Assembly (NCBI RefSeq): GCF_030649675.1
Contig: NZ_JAUTDR010000001.1
Span: 334,258-398,257 of the forward strand
DNA length: 64,000 nt
Origin: Haliea sp. E1-2-M8
GTDB taxonomy: Bacteria; Pseudomonadota; Gammaproteobacteria; Pseudomonadales; Halieaceae
Reading direction: 5' to 3'
Part shown: positions 1-7,878 of the stretch, in pieces
Layout of the letters: the number at the start of each line of letters is the position of its first letter
How positions within the stretch are numbered: the stretch's first letter is position 1
Notes under the pieces: model-generated
What the model saw: the letters and a program-made list of their open reading frames with translations, nothing else
Databases searched by the model: none
What the model was told of the DNA's origin: nothing
Program-made: the position numbers and the translations under genes

Positions 1-659
1 GCCAGCAGGCCCAGCACGGTGGCAGTGAAGATGCCCCAGATGGTGAGCGGCATGCGCATCAGGGTCATGCCGTGGGTGCGCGCCTGCAGCACGGTAGTCA
101 CATAGTTGAGCCCGCCCATGGTGAAGGCGACGATAAAAATGGCCAGCGACGCGAGCATCAGGATGATGCCCCAGTCATGGCCGGGCGTACCCTGCAGAAT
201 CGCCTGCGGGGGATACAGTGTCCAGCCGGCGCCGGTTGGTCCGCCGGGCACAAAGAAACTCGCCAGCAACACAATCACCGACAGCAGGTAGGTCCAGAAA
301 CTGAGCATGTTGAGATAGGGAAACACCATGTCCCTGGCGCCGATCATCAGCGGGATCAGGTAGTTGCCGAAGCCGCCCAGCAGCAGCGCCGTGAGCAGGT
401 AGATCACCATGATCATGCCATGCATGGTGACAAACTGCAGGTAGGCGCTGGGGTCGATGAAGTCGAAGGTGTCGGGGAAACCCAACTGCAGCCGCATCAA
501 CCCCGAAAGGACCAGCGCCACCAGGCCGACGAAGATCGCGGTAATCGAATACTGGATGGCAATGACCTTGTGGTCCTGGCTCCAGATATAGGTGGTGAAG
601 AAGCTGTGTGGTTCGTGCAGGTCTTCCTCGATCTGGTCGGCGATTGCAGTGTGTTGCAT
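1..659 (-). CDS. ctaD: Cytochrome c oxidase subunit I (N-terminal part; runs off the window)
   Basis: Catalytic heme-copper subunit of an aa3/caa3-type oxidase in the inner membrane. About 219 N-terminal codons are visible, and the 3' end is cut by the window edge. Translation from the ATG at 659 gives a short cytoplasmic N-terminus, then hydrophobic segments. It contains the conserved TMHGMIM stretch that holds the low-spin heme a histidine ligand, and the GGFGNYLIPLMIGARDM region typical of subunit I. The start has AGGGG about 7 nt upstream. It lies 10 bp downstream of the subunit II gene on the same strand, so the two are surely co-transcribed. The binuclear-centre ligands fall outside the window and cannot be checked. 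Confidence 0.95.
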   Translation of the reverse strand, partial: MQHTAIADQIEEDLHEPHSFFTTYIWSQDHKVIAIQYSITAIFVGLVALVLSGLMRLQLGFPDTFDFIDPSAYLQFVTMHGMIMVIYLLTALLLGGFGNYLIPLMIGARDMVFPYLNMLSFWTYLLSVIVLLASFFVPGGPTGAGWTLYPPQAILQGTPGHDWGIILMLASLAIFIVAFTMGGLNYVTTVLQARTHGMTLMRMPLTIWGIFTATVLGLL

Positions 660-669
660 GCCATTCCCC

Positions 670-2022
670 TCAAAGCGTGTTCAGGTAGGAGAGCAGGTCG
701 TCGATGGACCGCTCGTTCTGCACCGAGCGGGCCATCAGTACCATTTGCTGGCCGTAGCGGTCACTGCTGTGCCCGCCGCGCACGCCCTGGCGGAAATTCT
801 CCAGCTGCCGGCGAATGTACCAGTCCTGCAGGCCCGCCAGCGCGGGTGCCTGCAGCGCTGCGTTACCCTGGGCGCGGCTGCCGTGGCAGGCGCCGCAGCT
901 GTTGTAGTGGGCTGCGCCCCGGTCCGGGTTGCCGCTGACTGTGCTGGCAAGCTGTGCTTGCGGCAGCGAAGCCAGCCAGGCGGAAACATCCCGCACCGCC
1001 TCCTGGCTGCCGAGGACGCCGGCCATGGGCGCCATCTGCCGGCCAAAGGTGTCGGCCTCGTGCGCGCCGCGAATGCCCTCTCGGTAGTGTTCCAGCTGGC
1101 GCTGTAGATACCAGGCTGGCAGGCCCGCCAGCTGTGGCGCGTTCATCTCCTGGTTGCCCTCGGCATTGGCGCCATGGCAGGCCGCGCAGACCGCGTACTG
1201 TGCCTCCCCGGCAACCGGGTCGCCGCTGGCGTCGTCCTGAACCTCGGCCCAGGTAGGTTGCCCTGCAAGCCATTCTGTGAAGTCCTGTTCTTCCTCGACA
1301 ATGACATTGCCGCGCATGGCGTAGTGCGCGATGCCGCACAGCTCCATGCACATCACATCGAAGCGCCCGGTACGGGTGGGAGTGAACCAGACGTAGCTCA
1401 CGGTGCCCGGGATCATGTCCATCTTGACCCGGAACTGGGGCACCGCGAAATTGTGCAGTACGTCGCGGGAGCGCAGCAGGACCTTGACCGGCCGGTCCAG
1501 CGGCAGGCGCAAATCTTCTCCGCGGACCAGGATGTCGTCGGCGCCGGTGGGATCGTTGGGGCTCATGCCTAGCGGGTTTTCGGCCGACATGAAGCGGGCG
1601 TCGACCTCGCCCAGCTCGCCGTCGGCGCCGGGGAAGCGGTAGCTCCACTGCCACTGCTCGCCGAACACCTCTACGACATCGGCGTTTTCCGGCACCTTGA
1701 CGAAGTCCGCCCACACCACCAGCCCGGGCGCCAGCATGGCGACAATGCCGACGGTGGTGATGCCGGTGAGCCATTTCTCCAGGGAGGCGTTTTCCGGTTC
1801 ATAGTCCGCTTGCCGATTGGCGGTATTGCGGTAGCGAAAGACTGCCAGTGCCAGGAACAGATTGACGGCGACGAAGACAAAGCCGGTGATATACAGGGTG
1901 ATGGTAATGGTGGTGTCGATGGAACCCCAGTTGGATGCCAACGGCGTGAACCACCAGGGGCTCCACCAGTGGAATGCCAGTGACCCGAGCACCAGCAGAA
2001 CCAGGGCAATCACTATTTTCAT
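670..2022 (-). CDS. ctaC: Cytochrome c oxidase subunit II fused to two c-type heme domains
   Basis: Electron-entry subunit of a caa3-like oxidase, 450 aa. Two N-terminal transmembrane helices (about residues 2-20 and 40-62, with a further hydrophobic stretch near 88-105) precede a periplasmic cupredoxin domain. The CuA ligands are present: H190, then C225, C229, H233 and M236 in the CxELCGxxHxxM motif. The usual family stops there or adds one cytochrome c domain. This protein adds two, with CAACH at 279-283 and CGACH at 376-380, and similar flanking sequence (the PQLAGLPAWYLQRQL and PALAGLQDWYIRRQL repeats), so the tail looks like a diheme c4-type module. The start has GGGAGGTGG just upstream. 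It precedes the subunit I gene by 10 bp. Confidence 0.95.
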   Translation of the reverse strand: MKIVIALVLLVLGSLAFHWWSPWWFTPLASNWGSIDTTITITLYITGFVFVAVNLFLALAVFRYRNTANRQADYEPENASLEKWLTGITTVGIVAMLAPGLVVWADFVKVPENADVVEVFGEQWQWSYRFPGADGELGEVDARFMSAENPLGMSPNDPTGADDILVRGEDLRLPLDRPVKVLLRSRDVLHNFAVPQFRVKMDMIPGTVSYVWFTPTRTGRFDVMCMELCGIAHYAMRGNVIVEEEQDFTEWLAGQPTWAEVQDDASGDPVAGEAQYAVCAACHGANAEGNQEMNAPQLAGLPAWYLQRQLEHYREGIRGAHEADTFGRQMAPMAGVLGSQEAVRDVSAWLASLPQAQLASTVSGNPDRGAAHYNSCGACHGSRAQGNAALQAPALAGLQDWYIRRQLENFRQGVRGGHSSDRYGQQMVLMARSVQNERSIDDLLSYLNTL

Positions 2023-2096
2023 GCCACCTCCCTGTACACTTGCAGCTGGCGCGCGGATGCCCCCGGCCGCTGCAGGCGATTATTGTTATGTGTGTA

Positions 2097-2663
2097 TCAC
2101 TGATGTCGCCAGGCGGTACCTTTCATCATGGTTTCTATTCTGGTCCGGCAGCTCACAAACCAGCCCGGTGCGGCAGGGCCCTCGCCGGCCGCTGTCAGTT
2201 TGGGATGGGTGCTCGCGATACGCCGCAGAATATCCTCCTGGGCCGTGCTGACGTCGACAAACAGGACATGCCTGCCGGCCCGCAGGTCCTCGGTAAAGCG
2301 TTTGAAGTCTGAGTGTGGCTCTTGAATCCCGATCAGGCCGCCCTCCCAGGTGCAGAAGCCAAGCACAATGACGGCGAGAAAAACCGGGGGGACCCAGGTG
2401 ACGGTAGCGGCTATGCCGGTTGCCCACGCGGCGGCGAGAACGATGGCCGCGCCGATGACGCCGATCACGGCGCCGCGCTCGGTACCGTGTACCACATCCT
2501 TGCGCAGCACGGCTTCCACGTCGTTGAGTCTATGGGACTGCACGCCTGCGTCGTCCTCGCTGAGGACATGAATTTGCGGTGTGGAAACGCCCGCCGCCTC
2601 CAGGTCACGTTCCACTTGTTCCAGTTCGTCGAGATCATCGCTGAGAAAAAAGTGGCGTTTCAT
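2097..2663 (-). CDS. Conserved hypothetical membrane protein, possible stress-associated family
   Basis: 188 aa, function unknown. I chose the ATG at 2663 because GAGGAGT lies about 8 nt upstream; a longer reading frame exists but lacks a ribosome site. The N-terminal half is polar (MKRHFFLSDDLDELEQVERDL) and resembles the small alpha/beta domain often placed before a membrane segment in stress-type proteins. Residues about 65-105 form one or two hydrophobic, Gly/Ala-rich helices, and the C-terminal part is soluble again (HVLFVDVSTAQEDILRRI). Relatives are often carelessly labelled as an NAD/FAD-utilizing enzyme; I see no nucleotide-binding motif. It lies upstream of coxBA on the same strand with a 74-bp gap. 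Confidence 0.75.
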   Translation of the reverse strand: MKRHFFLSDDLDELEQVERDLEAAGVSTPQIHVLSEDDAGVQSHRLNDVEAVLRKDVVHGTERGAVIGVIGAAIVLAAAWATGIAATVTWVPPVFLAVIVLGFCTWEGGLIGIQEPHSDFKRFTEDLRAGRHVLFVDVSTAQEDILRRIASTHPKLTAAGEGPAAPGWFVSCRTRIETMMKGTAWRHQ

Positions 2664-3049
2664 TATTAGAATACTCCTCGCCGGATAACCGGATGTGCGG
2701 TCGACGCCATCGAGTATAGCACCCTCATTGCCCGCCACTAGCCATGGCCACGCGGGGCATTTTTTTTAGTCTATTCTGTGCTTAAAAAGTAATCTCTATA
2801 GAAAAAAAAGTACTTAAAAAAGGTGTTTTTCTCGATAAACAAGACTGTTCGCGGCCTTCCCTGGGCACATTTACAGTTTTCTGAGAATGTTTTTGCATAA
2901 ACACCATATTTTATAGATCCAGATGAGCTAAGTGTTGGTTCAGGCGCAAACACCAGCCGTTCGATGTGGTCACACCGAACTATTTTTTCGACATATTCCC
3001 GCCACCGGTTAGGATAGGGGCTCGAAGCACAGACAAAGGAGGTGCAGAT
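2664..3049. other. AT-rich intergenic region between divergent genes
   Basis: A 386-bp gap between the hypothetical membrane protein (leftward) and the Ser/Thr kinase (rightward). The stretch from about 2760 to 2960 is strikingly A/T-rich against the surrounding GC-rich DNA, with several A and T runs. The sequence AAACACCA occurs twice (near 2903 and 2953). I see no convincing protein-coding frame or RNA gene. It probably holds promoters for both neighbours, but I could not pick a clear -35/-10 pair. Confidence 0.5.
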
Positions 3050-4594
3050 ATGGCAGGGGCAGGGGATAAAAAGGAGCAGCCAGCGAAAGACGCGGACAGG
3101 ACGCTGGTGGCTGACACCGCGGACCAGACCGTTGTCGACCCGGAATCCGGATCCGACGCCCTGCCGCCGCTGCCCGAGGGCAACGAAGACGAGACCGTGT
3201 TGGCGAATCCCGCCGCTGCCGAGGGTCCCGGCCTGCACACCGCTGCCGAGCTGCCCACCCGGGCGATCGACGAGGACAGCACCCAGGTCAAAACCAATCC
3301 GGGCGCATCCCCCCTGACCGGGCGCAGCTACGTACCCCACGCCAGCAATGTCATCAAGGATCGCTTTGTGCTCGAGTCCCGGCTCGGCAAGGGCGGCATG
3401 GGCCAGGTATACAAGGCGCGGGACCTGCGCAAGGAAGAGGCCAACGACGACAACCCCTGGGTTGCCATCAAGTTCCTCGGGGAAGAGTTCAGTCGCCATC
3501 CCAAGGCCCTGATCAGCCTGCAGCGGGAGGCGAAAAAATCGCAACAGCTCGCCCACCCCAACGTGTTGACCGTGTACGACTTCGATCGTGACGGTGACCG
3601 GGTCTACATGACCATGGAGATGCTGCAGGGTGACGACCTGTCGGGTCTCAAGAAGATCAAGTTCGCCGAAGGCAAGGAACCGGATAACGAGACCCTCATC
3701 GAGCAGATGGCCAGCGGCCTCGCCTATGCTCACGAAAACGGCCTGGTGCACTCGGACTTCAAGCCGGACAACGTATTTGTCACCACCGAAGGGCGGGTCA
3801 AGATCCTCGACTTCGGCATTGCCCGGATCATGGATTCCGCGGTACAGAAGGACAGCTTCGACGCCGGCGAACTGGGGGCCATGACCCTGCGTTATGCCTC
3901 CCTGGAAATGCTGCGCCGGGACAGCGATCCCCATCCCTCGGATGATGTCTACGCCCTCGGTCTGATCGCCTACCAGCTATACGCCGGCGTCCATCCCTAT
4001 GGCGGCAGAACGGCGCTGGACGCGCTGGATCAGGGCCTGACGCCGCAGCCCATCAAGGGCATCAAGCGTCACCAGTGGCGGGCCATTGCCGGCGCCATCG
4101 CCCTGGAGCGCGCGGACCGCACAGCCTCCGCAGAGCAATTCCACAAGGAATTTTCCGGCACCAGCAGGCGCAACCGGATCCTGCTGGCGCTGGTGCTGGT
4201 GCTGGCGCTGGCGTCGGGCTACTTCGCCTGGGAAGCGAGCAAGCCGGAGGGTCCCGCGGTGCCTTTTGCGGAGCTGCCAGCACAGGTCCAGAGCGAGTTC
4301 CGCGGGCACATCGACCGCGGCCAGCAGTCTGCAGAGATCGGGGACTGGGACGGCGCCTCCCGCTATTTTACCGCCGCCTATGCCCTGCACCCGCGCAATC
4401 CCGAAGCCGAAGAAGGCTTGCGCATGCTGGTCCAGCACCTGGTGGAAGTTGCGCCGAGCATGGTTACCCCGCGACAGCAGGAGTATTTGGCGAAGCTTAT
4501 CGATGCCTACGCCGAAGAGAACGAGTACCTGGCCAACGACAAGCAGCTGGCGCAGGTGCGGGATACGCTGCGGGCACAGTTGAACGGTGACTAG
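3050..4594 (+). CDS. Membrane-anchored Ser/Thr protein kinase with extracytoplasmic TPR-like domain
   Basis: Hanks-type kinase of 514 aa. The ATG at 3050 is preceded by an excellent ribosome site (AAAGGAGGTG, 6 nt away), so the longer upstream frame is not used. Residues 1-100 are an acidic, unstructured tail with repeated T-V-x-x-P-like motifs. The kinase domain follows: glycine loop GKGGMGQV near 113-120, catalytic Lys141, catalytic loop HSDFKPDN at 234-241, and DFG at 254-256. The HRD arginine is serine and the usual APE is replaced by ASLE, so this is a non-RD kinase. One transmembrane helix lies at about 375-394, and the C-terminal 120 residues look like a TPR-type helical repeat outside the membrane. 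A paralogue with the same plan lies at 48404-49768. Substrates are unknown. Confidence 0.92.
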   Translation: MAGAGDKKEQPAKDADRTLVADTADQTVVDPESGSDALPPLPEGNEDETVLANPAAAEGPGLHTAAELPTRAIDEDSTQVKTNPGASPLTGRSYVPHASNVIKDRFVLESRLGKGGMGQVYKARDLRKEEANDDNPWVAIKFLGEEFSRHPKALISLQREAKKSQQLAHPNVLTVYDFDRDGDRVYMTMEMLQGDDLSGLKKIKFAEGKEPDNETLIEQMASGLAYAHENGLVHSDFKPDNVFVTTEGRVKILDFGIARIMDSAVQKDSFDAGELGAMTLRYASLEMLRRDSDPHPSDDVYALGLIAYQLYAGVHPYGGRTALDALDQGLTPQPIKGIKRHQWRAIAGAIALERADRTASAEQFHKEFSGTSRRNRILLALVLVLALASGYFAWEASKPEGPAVPFAELPAQVQSEFRGHIDRGQQSAEIGDWDGASRYFTAAYALHPRNPEAEEGLRMLVQHLVEVAPSMVTPRQQEYLAKLIDAYAEENEYLANDKQLAQVRDTLRAQLNGD

Positions 4595-4615
4595 GTGTAA
4601 CGGCCGGCCGGGCGA

Positions 4616-5461
4616 TCACTCGCCGCCGGCCAGCACTTTTGCCAGCAGTCCGGGCCACGCCTCCAGCCAGCAGCAGCGGTGGTCAAAGTCTTCATGCAAC
4701 CAATACTCAGCGGCCGGGTGGCGTTCCCGGTAGCCAATGGTTGTTGCGGGTGGCACCACCCTGTCCCCGGCACCGGCGAGGTGAACCTGCCTGAAGGCAG
4801 CGCCGGGCGCGATCTCCAGTGTCGGATTCAGTGAACCCGTAAGAGGCAGGTGCCGGTGGTGCCGGGTCCAGGCCGCTGTATCGAGGTTGCTGGCCACCGT
4901 GACAACCGTGGTTGGAAGCGTCTGCTCCTGCGCCAGCAGCAGCGCCAGTACGCCGCCACCGCTGTAGCCCACCAGCATCAGCGAGCTAGGCTGGTACTCG
5001 GCGAGAAGCCGCTGCATCGCGTCGGCGAGCGCGTCCAGCACTGCCCGTGAATAGCGCCCCTCCGTCCACAGGTCTGCTTCGCAGGGCGGGAAGGGCGTAT
5101 CCTGCTGGTGATAGCAGGGCCGGCCCAGGAGCAGCGCCGGATGGGGGTCTGCCAGCATCAGTTCCAGCGCTACCGTGCTGCGTCCTGTGGGGTTGGCGGC
5201 CCGCTCCCTGCCCAGCCAGGGGCGTCCATCGCCTGCAAGGTAAACGTGCAGCCGCCCGCCCCGCGCCTGCTCGTGCCTGCTGGCCAGCACGGGGAGAACG
5301 AAGGGGCCGCCCGGAACCTGCTGGAGGCTGAGACCGTGCCTGGCGGCGAGCTGTTTGGCGTCGGGAATACCGCCGCAGGCAGCCAGTAGCGACACAGTTA
5401 GCAAAACCAGCCATCGACCCTTGTGGCCGTACCACGAATGCACTATGTTCAGGGTTTGCAT
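4616..5461 (-). CDS. Alpha/beta-hydrolase lipoprotein
   Basis: A 281-aa predicted outer- or inner-membrane lipoprotein. The signal peptide ends in the lipobox LLAAC (Cys29). The alpha/beta-hydrolase signature GYSGG places the nucleophile at Ser167, with plausible acid Asp233 (AGAGDRVVPP) and His261 (FDHRC). Residues 100-150 read like a lid region. I start at the ATG at 5461, which gives a normal signal peptide; upstream ATGs exist but would add a hydrophilic extension. No strong ribosome site is visible. It converges with the kinase gene and is divergent from the caspase-like lipoprotein gene, only 25 bp away. The substrate cannot be inferred; an esterase or lipase role is possible. Confidence 0.8.
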   Translation of the reverse strand: MQTLNIVHSWYGHKGRWLVLLTVSLLAACGGIPDAKQLAARHGLSLQQVPGGPFVLPVLASRHEQARGGRLHVYLAGDGRPWLGRERAANPTGRSTVALELMLADPHPALLLGRPCYHQQDTPFPPCEADLWTEGRYSRAVLDALADAMQRLLAEYQPSSLMLVGYSGGGVLALLLAQEQTLPTTVVTVASNLDTAAWTRHHRHLPLTGSLNPTLEIAPGAAFRQVHLAGAGDRVVPPATTIGYRERHPAAEYWLHEDFDHRCCWLEAWPGLLAKVLAGGE

Positions 5462-5486
5462 TAAAATAACAGTGGGTTCCTTAGCC

Positions 5487-7103
5487 ATGACCAATCAATT
5501 TTCGTCACTTCGGCCCGCTGCCGGCCGCACCATGCGCAATGCTCTGCTGGCCGCCGCAGCCTCTGCCTTGCTGGCCGCCTGCGCTGCGGGCCCGAGCGGT
5601 CCGGTGGAGATACCCGAGGGGGCAGCGGTCGCTGACCTGTACATTGTAGACTGCCTGCTGCCGGGTCAGGTACGCCAGTTGGGCAATTCCACCTACCTCA
5701 CGCCGCGGCGACCCACCCGCACCACCGCCCAGGACTGCCGCCTGCGCGGCGGTGAATATGTGGCCTTCGACCGGGCGGACTACAAGACAGCGCTGAAAGT
5801 CTGGTTACCGGCGGCTGAAGCCGGCGATGCCGACGCCCAGAACTCCGTCGGGGAAATCTTCGAGCGCGGCCTCGGTACCGAGCCCAACTATGCAGTGGCC
5901 GTCCTCTGGTTTGAACGCGCGGCCAAACAGGGCCACAAGGGTGCCCAGTTCAATCTCGGTACCCTCTACGAAACGGGCAAGGGAGTGCCCCAGGACAAGG
6001 CCATGGCCCTGAACTGGTATCGCCAGGCCTGGGGGCTGGCCGAGGACCAGCTGGTGTACAAGTCCGACGCGGAAGAGGCGCTAATGGCCCAGGCCGAGGA
6101 GAACGTGGCCCTGCAGGCCGAGAACGTCACGCTTGCCGAACAGATGGCCCAGGCGCGCGCCGAGCGCGAAAAGGCCCGGGCCGAGGCCGCCGCCGCCAGG
6201 GCGGAGGCAGATGCCGCGATAGCGGATGCTGCAACGCCGGCCCCCGCGCCTGCACCTGCCGCTCCCGCTCCGGTCACCCCGGCAGAGCCCCTGGTTGATG
6301 GTGGCCTGGTCAGCATCGGCGCCGATACCGCCGAACCCGGCGCTGCCGTCTCCAAAGACGGACGCGATTATGGCCGCTATTACGCCCTGGTCATCGGCAA
6401 TGGCAGCTACCAGTTCCTGGATGACCTGCAGACGCCGGCCTCCGACGTGGACAAGATCGCCCGCCTGCTCAGCGACAAGTACGGCTTCGCGGTGCAGGTG
6501 CTCAAGAACACCAGTGACGTCGGCGTGCTGCGTGCCCTCAACCAGCTCAACGAAGTGTTGCAGGAAAACGACAATCTGCTGATCTATTACGCCGGCTACG
6601 GCAATCGCAGGCCGGTGGGAGCCTACGAGGCGGGCTACTGGCTGCCGGTCAACGCCGAACCGCCGCCCAATGATACCTTCTGGGTGCCCACCGAGCAGGT
6701 CAGCAGCCATCTGGCTCGTCTGCCGGCCCGGCGCATCATGGTGGTGACCGACTCAACCTTCGCCGGCCTGCTGGCGGACAACCCGGCCTTCCTGCTGGCA
6801 AGCGGTCGCGAGGCCCTGCTCAGCGACGCCTATATCGGCTTGCGCTTCCCCAACAAGTCGCGCCTGCTGCTGACCTCCGGCCAGGATTTCCCCCTGGCCA
6901 GCGAGCGCGATCCGGGCACTTCGGTATTTGCGAACGCCTTTATCAGCGCCCTGCAGGACAACGAAGCGGTAATCACCGGCCCCGCCCTGTTCCTCAGCAT
7001 GCTGGACCTGCTGGACGAAAGCCTGCCGGGGCTGGACCCCGAGTTCAAGGCGATCAAGCGCGCGGGAGACGAGGTTGGCGAGTTCTACTTCGTCGCCCGC
7101 TAA
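5487..7103 (+). CDS. Sel1-repeat lipoprotein with catalytically dead caspase-like domain
   Basis: 538 aa. A signal peptide with lipobox LLAAC predicts a lipid-anchored envelope protein (an alternative start at 5532 gives the same anchor). Residues about 90-185 hold two to three Sel1-type repeats (AGDADAQNSVGEIFERG, QGHKGAQFNLGTLYETG). An Ala/Glu-rich coiled coil and an Ala-Pro linker follow (about 190-280). From about 295 comes a peptidase C14 (caspase/metacaspase-like) fold: ALVIGNGSY, the LQTPASDVDKIARLL helix, LLIYYAGYG, and RRIMVVTDSTFAG. The family's catalytic His (YYAGHG) is Tyr371 here and the catalytic Cys (DSCFSG) is Thr424, so it should not cleave peptides. A scaffold or binding role next to the kinase and hydrolase genes is my inference. 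Confidence 0.88.
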   Translation: MTNQFSSLRPAAGRTMRNALLAAAASALLAACAAGPSGPVEIPEGAAVADLYIVDCLLPGQVRQLGNSTYLTPRRPTRTTAQDCRLRGGEYVAFDRADYKTALKVWLPAAEAGDADAQNSVGEIFERGLGTEPNYAVAVLWFERAAKQGHKGAQFNLGTLYETGKGVPQDKAMALNWYRQAWGLAEDQLVYKSDAEEALMAQAEENVALQAENVTLAEQMAQARAEREKARAEAAAARAEADAAIADAATPAPAPAPAAPAPVTPAEPLVDGGLVSIGADTAEPGAAVSKDGRDYGRYYALVIGNGSYQFLDDLQTPASDVDKIARLLSDKYGFAVQVLKNTSDVGVLRALNQLNEVLQENDNLLIYYAGYGNRRPVGAYEAGYWLPVNAEPPPNDTFWVPTEQVSSHLARLPARRIMVVTDSTFAGLLADNPAFLLASGREALLSDAYIGLRFPNKSRLLLTSGQDFPLASERDPGTSVFANAFISALQDNEAVITGPALFLSMLDLLDESLPGLDPEFKAIKRAGDEVGEFYFVAR

Positions 7104-7108
7104 CCACC

Positions 7109-7134
7109 GTAGGAGCCCGCTCCTGCGGGCGATG
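7109..7134 (+). repeat. REP-like palindromic element
   Basis: Begins with GTAGGAGC and forms the hairpin GCCCGC-TCCT-GCGGGC (7115-7130) followed by GATG. This is the head-plus-hairpin plan of Pseudomonas-type REP sequences. It sits 6 bp after the stop of the caspase-like gene and could protect its mRNA 3' end. Two related copies lie near 21495 and 21570. Confidence 0.6.
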
Positions 7135-7147
7135 CTTCAGGAAACAG

Positions 7148-7176
7148 TTGAGGAAACCCGGCGGCGCCCTTATAAT
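7148..7176 (+). promoter_or_regulatory. Sigma70 promoter of tRNA-Val
   Basis: TTGAGG at 7148-7153, a 17-nt spacer, and a perfect TATAAT at 7171-7176. The following CCCCGCCC is a GC-rich discriminator of the kind associated with growth-rate (stringent) control of stable RNA promoters. The mature tRNA begins 18 nt after the -10 box. Confidence 0.75.
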
Positions 7177-7193
7177 CCCCGCCCTCAGACAAC

Positions 7194-7270
<77 letters not shown>

Positions 7271-7279
7271 AACACAAGA

Positions 7280-7302
7280 CCCCGCCCATGGCGGGGTTTT
7301 TT
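7280..7302 (+). terminator. Intrinsic terminator of tRNA-Val, also carried in every 171-bp unit
   Basis: Stem CCCCGCC/GGCGGGG with loop CAT, followed by six T (7297-7302). Outer flanks CCAAACA and TGTTTGG can extend the pairing. Identical copies occur at 7451-7473, 7622-7644 and 7793-7815. Confidence 0.9.
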
Positions 7303-7323
7303 GTTTGGATAGAGGGTGGATTT

Positions 7324-7345
7324 GAACTGGCGCCAGTTCGACAAA
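7324..7345 (+). repeat. Palindrome core of the 171-bp unit, shared with a distant copy at 9380-9401
   Basis: A 22-bp segment: the 16-bp palindrome GAACTGGCGCCAGTTC plus GACAAA. It recurs at +171 and +342 in the array and once more at 9380-9401 beyond the sedolisin-like gene. The right half, CGCCAGTTCGA, equals 11 nt of the tRNA-Val T-arm. The left half is nearly its reverse complement, so the palindrome resembles two T-arms set head to head. Confidence 0.8.
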
Positions 7346-7878
7346 CTGCGGGAGCAGTTTGCAACGAGCGGCGCCAGCCGCGAAGCCCGCAGGGTCGGAG
7401 CAGGCGCCAGCCTGATCCGATTCATCTGGCTGGTCCTACCAAACACAAGACCCCGCCCATGGCGGGGTTTTTTGTTTGGATAGAGGGTGGATTTGAACTG
7501 GCGCCAGTTCGACAAACTGCGGGAGCAGTTTGCAACGAGCGGCGCCAGCCGCGAAGCCCGCAGGGTCGGAGCAGGCGCCAGCCTGATCCGATTCATCTGG
7601 CTGGTCCTACCAAACACAAGACCCCGCCCATGGCGGGGTTTTTTGTTTGGATAGAGGGTGGATTTGAACTGGCGCCAGTTCGACAAACTGCGGGAGCAGT
7701 TTGCAACGAGCGGCGCCAGCCGCGAAGCCCGCAGGGTCGGAGCAGGCGCCAGCCTGATCCGATTCATCTGGCTGGTCCTACCAAACACAAGACCCCGCCC
7801 ATGGCGGGGTTTTTTGTTTGGTCAAAGGGTAGATGAGCGGCAATCTGGGCGAGATGACGATCGCGGTACGCGCGCTGG

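Noticed and set aside
2771..3934. 387-residue minus-strand frame over the kinase start
   Set aside because: Antisense to the kinase domain and runs through the AT-rich gap with no ribosome site or family motifs.
4595..4640. Bidirectional terminator between the kinase and hydrolase genes
   Set aside because: The GC-rich GGCCGG/CCGGCC stretch pairs imperfectly and has no T-tract; part of it is coding.
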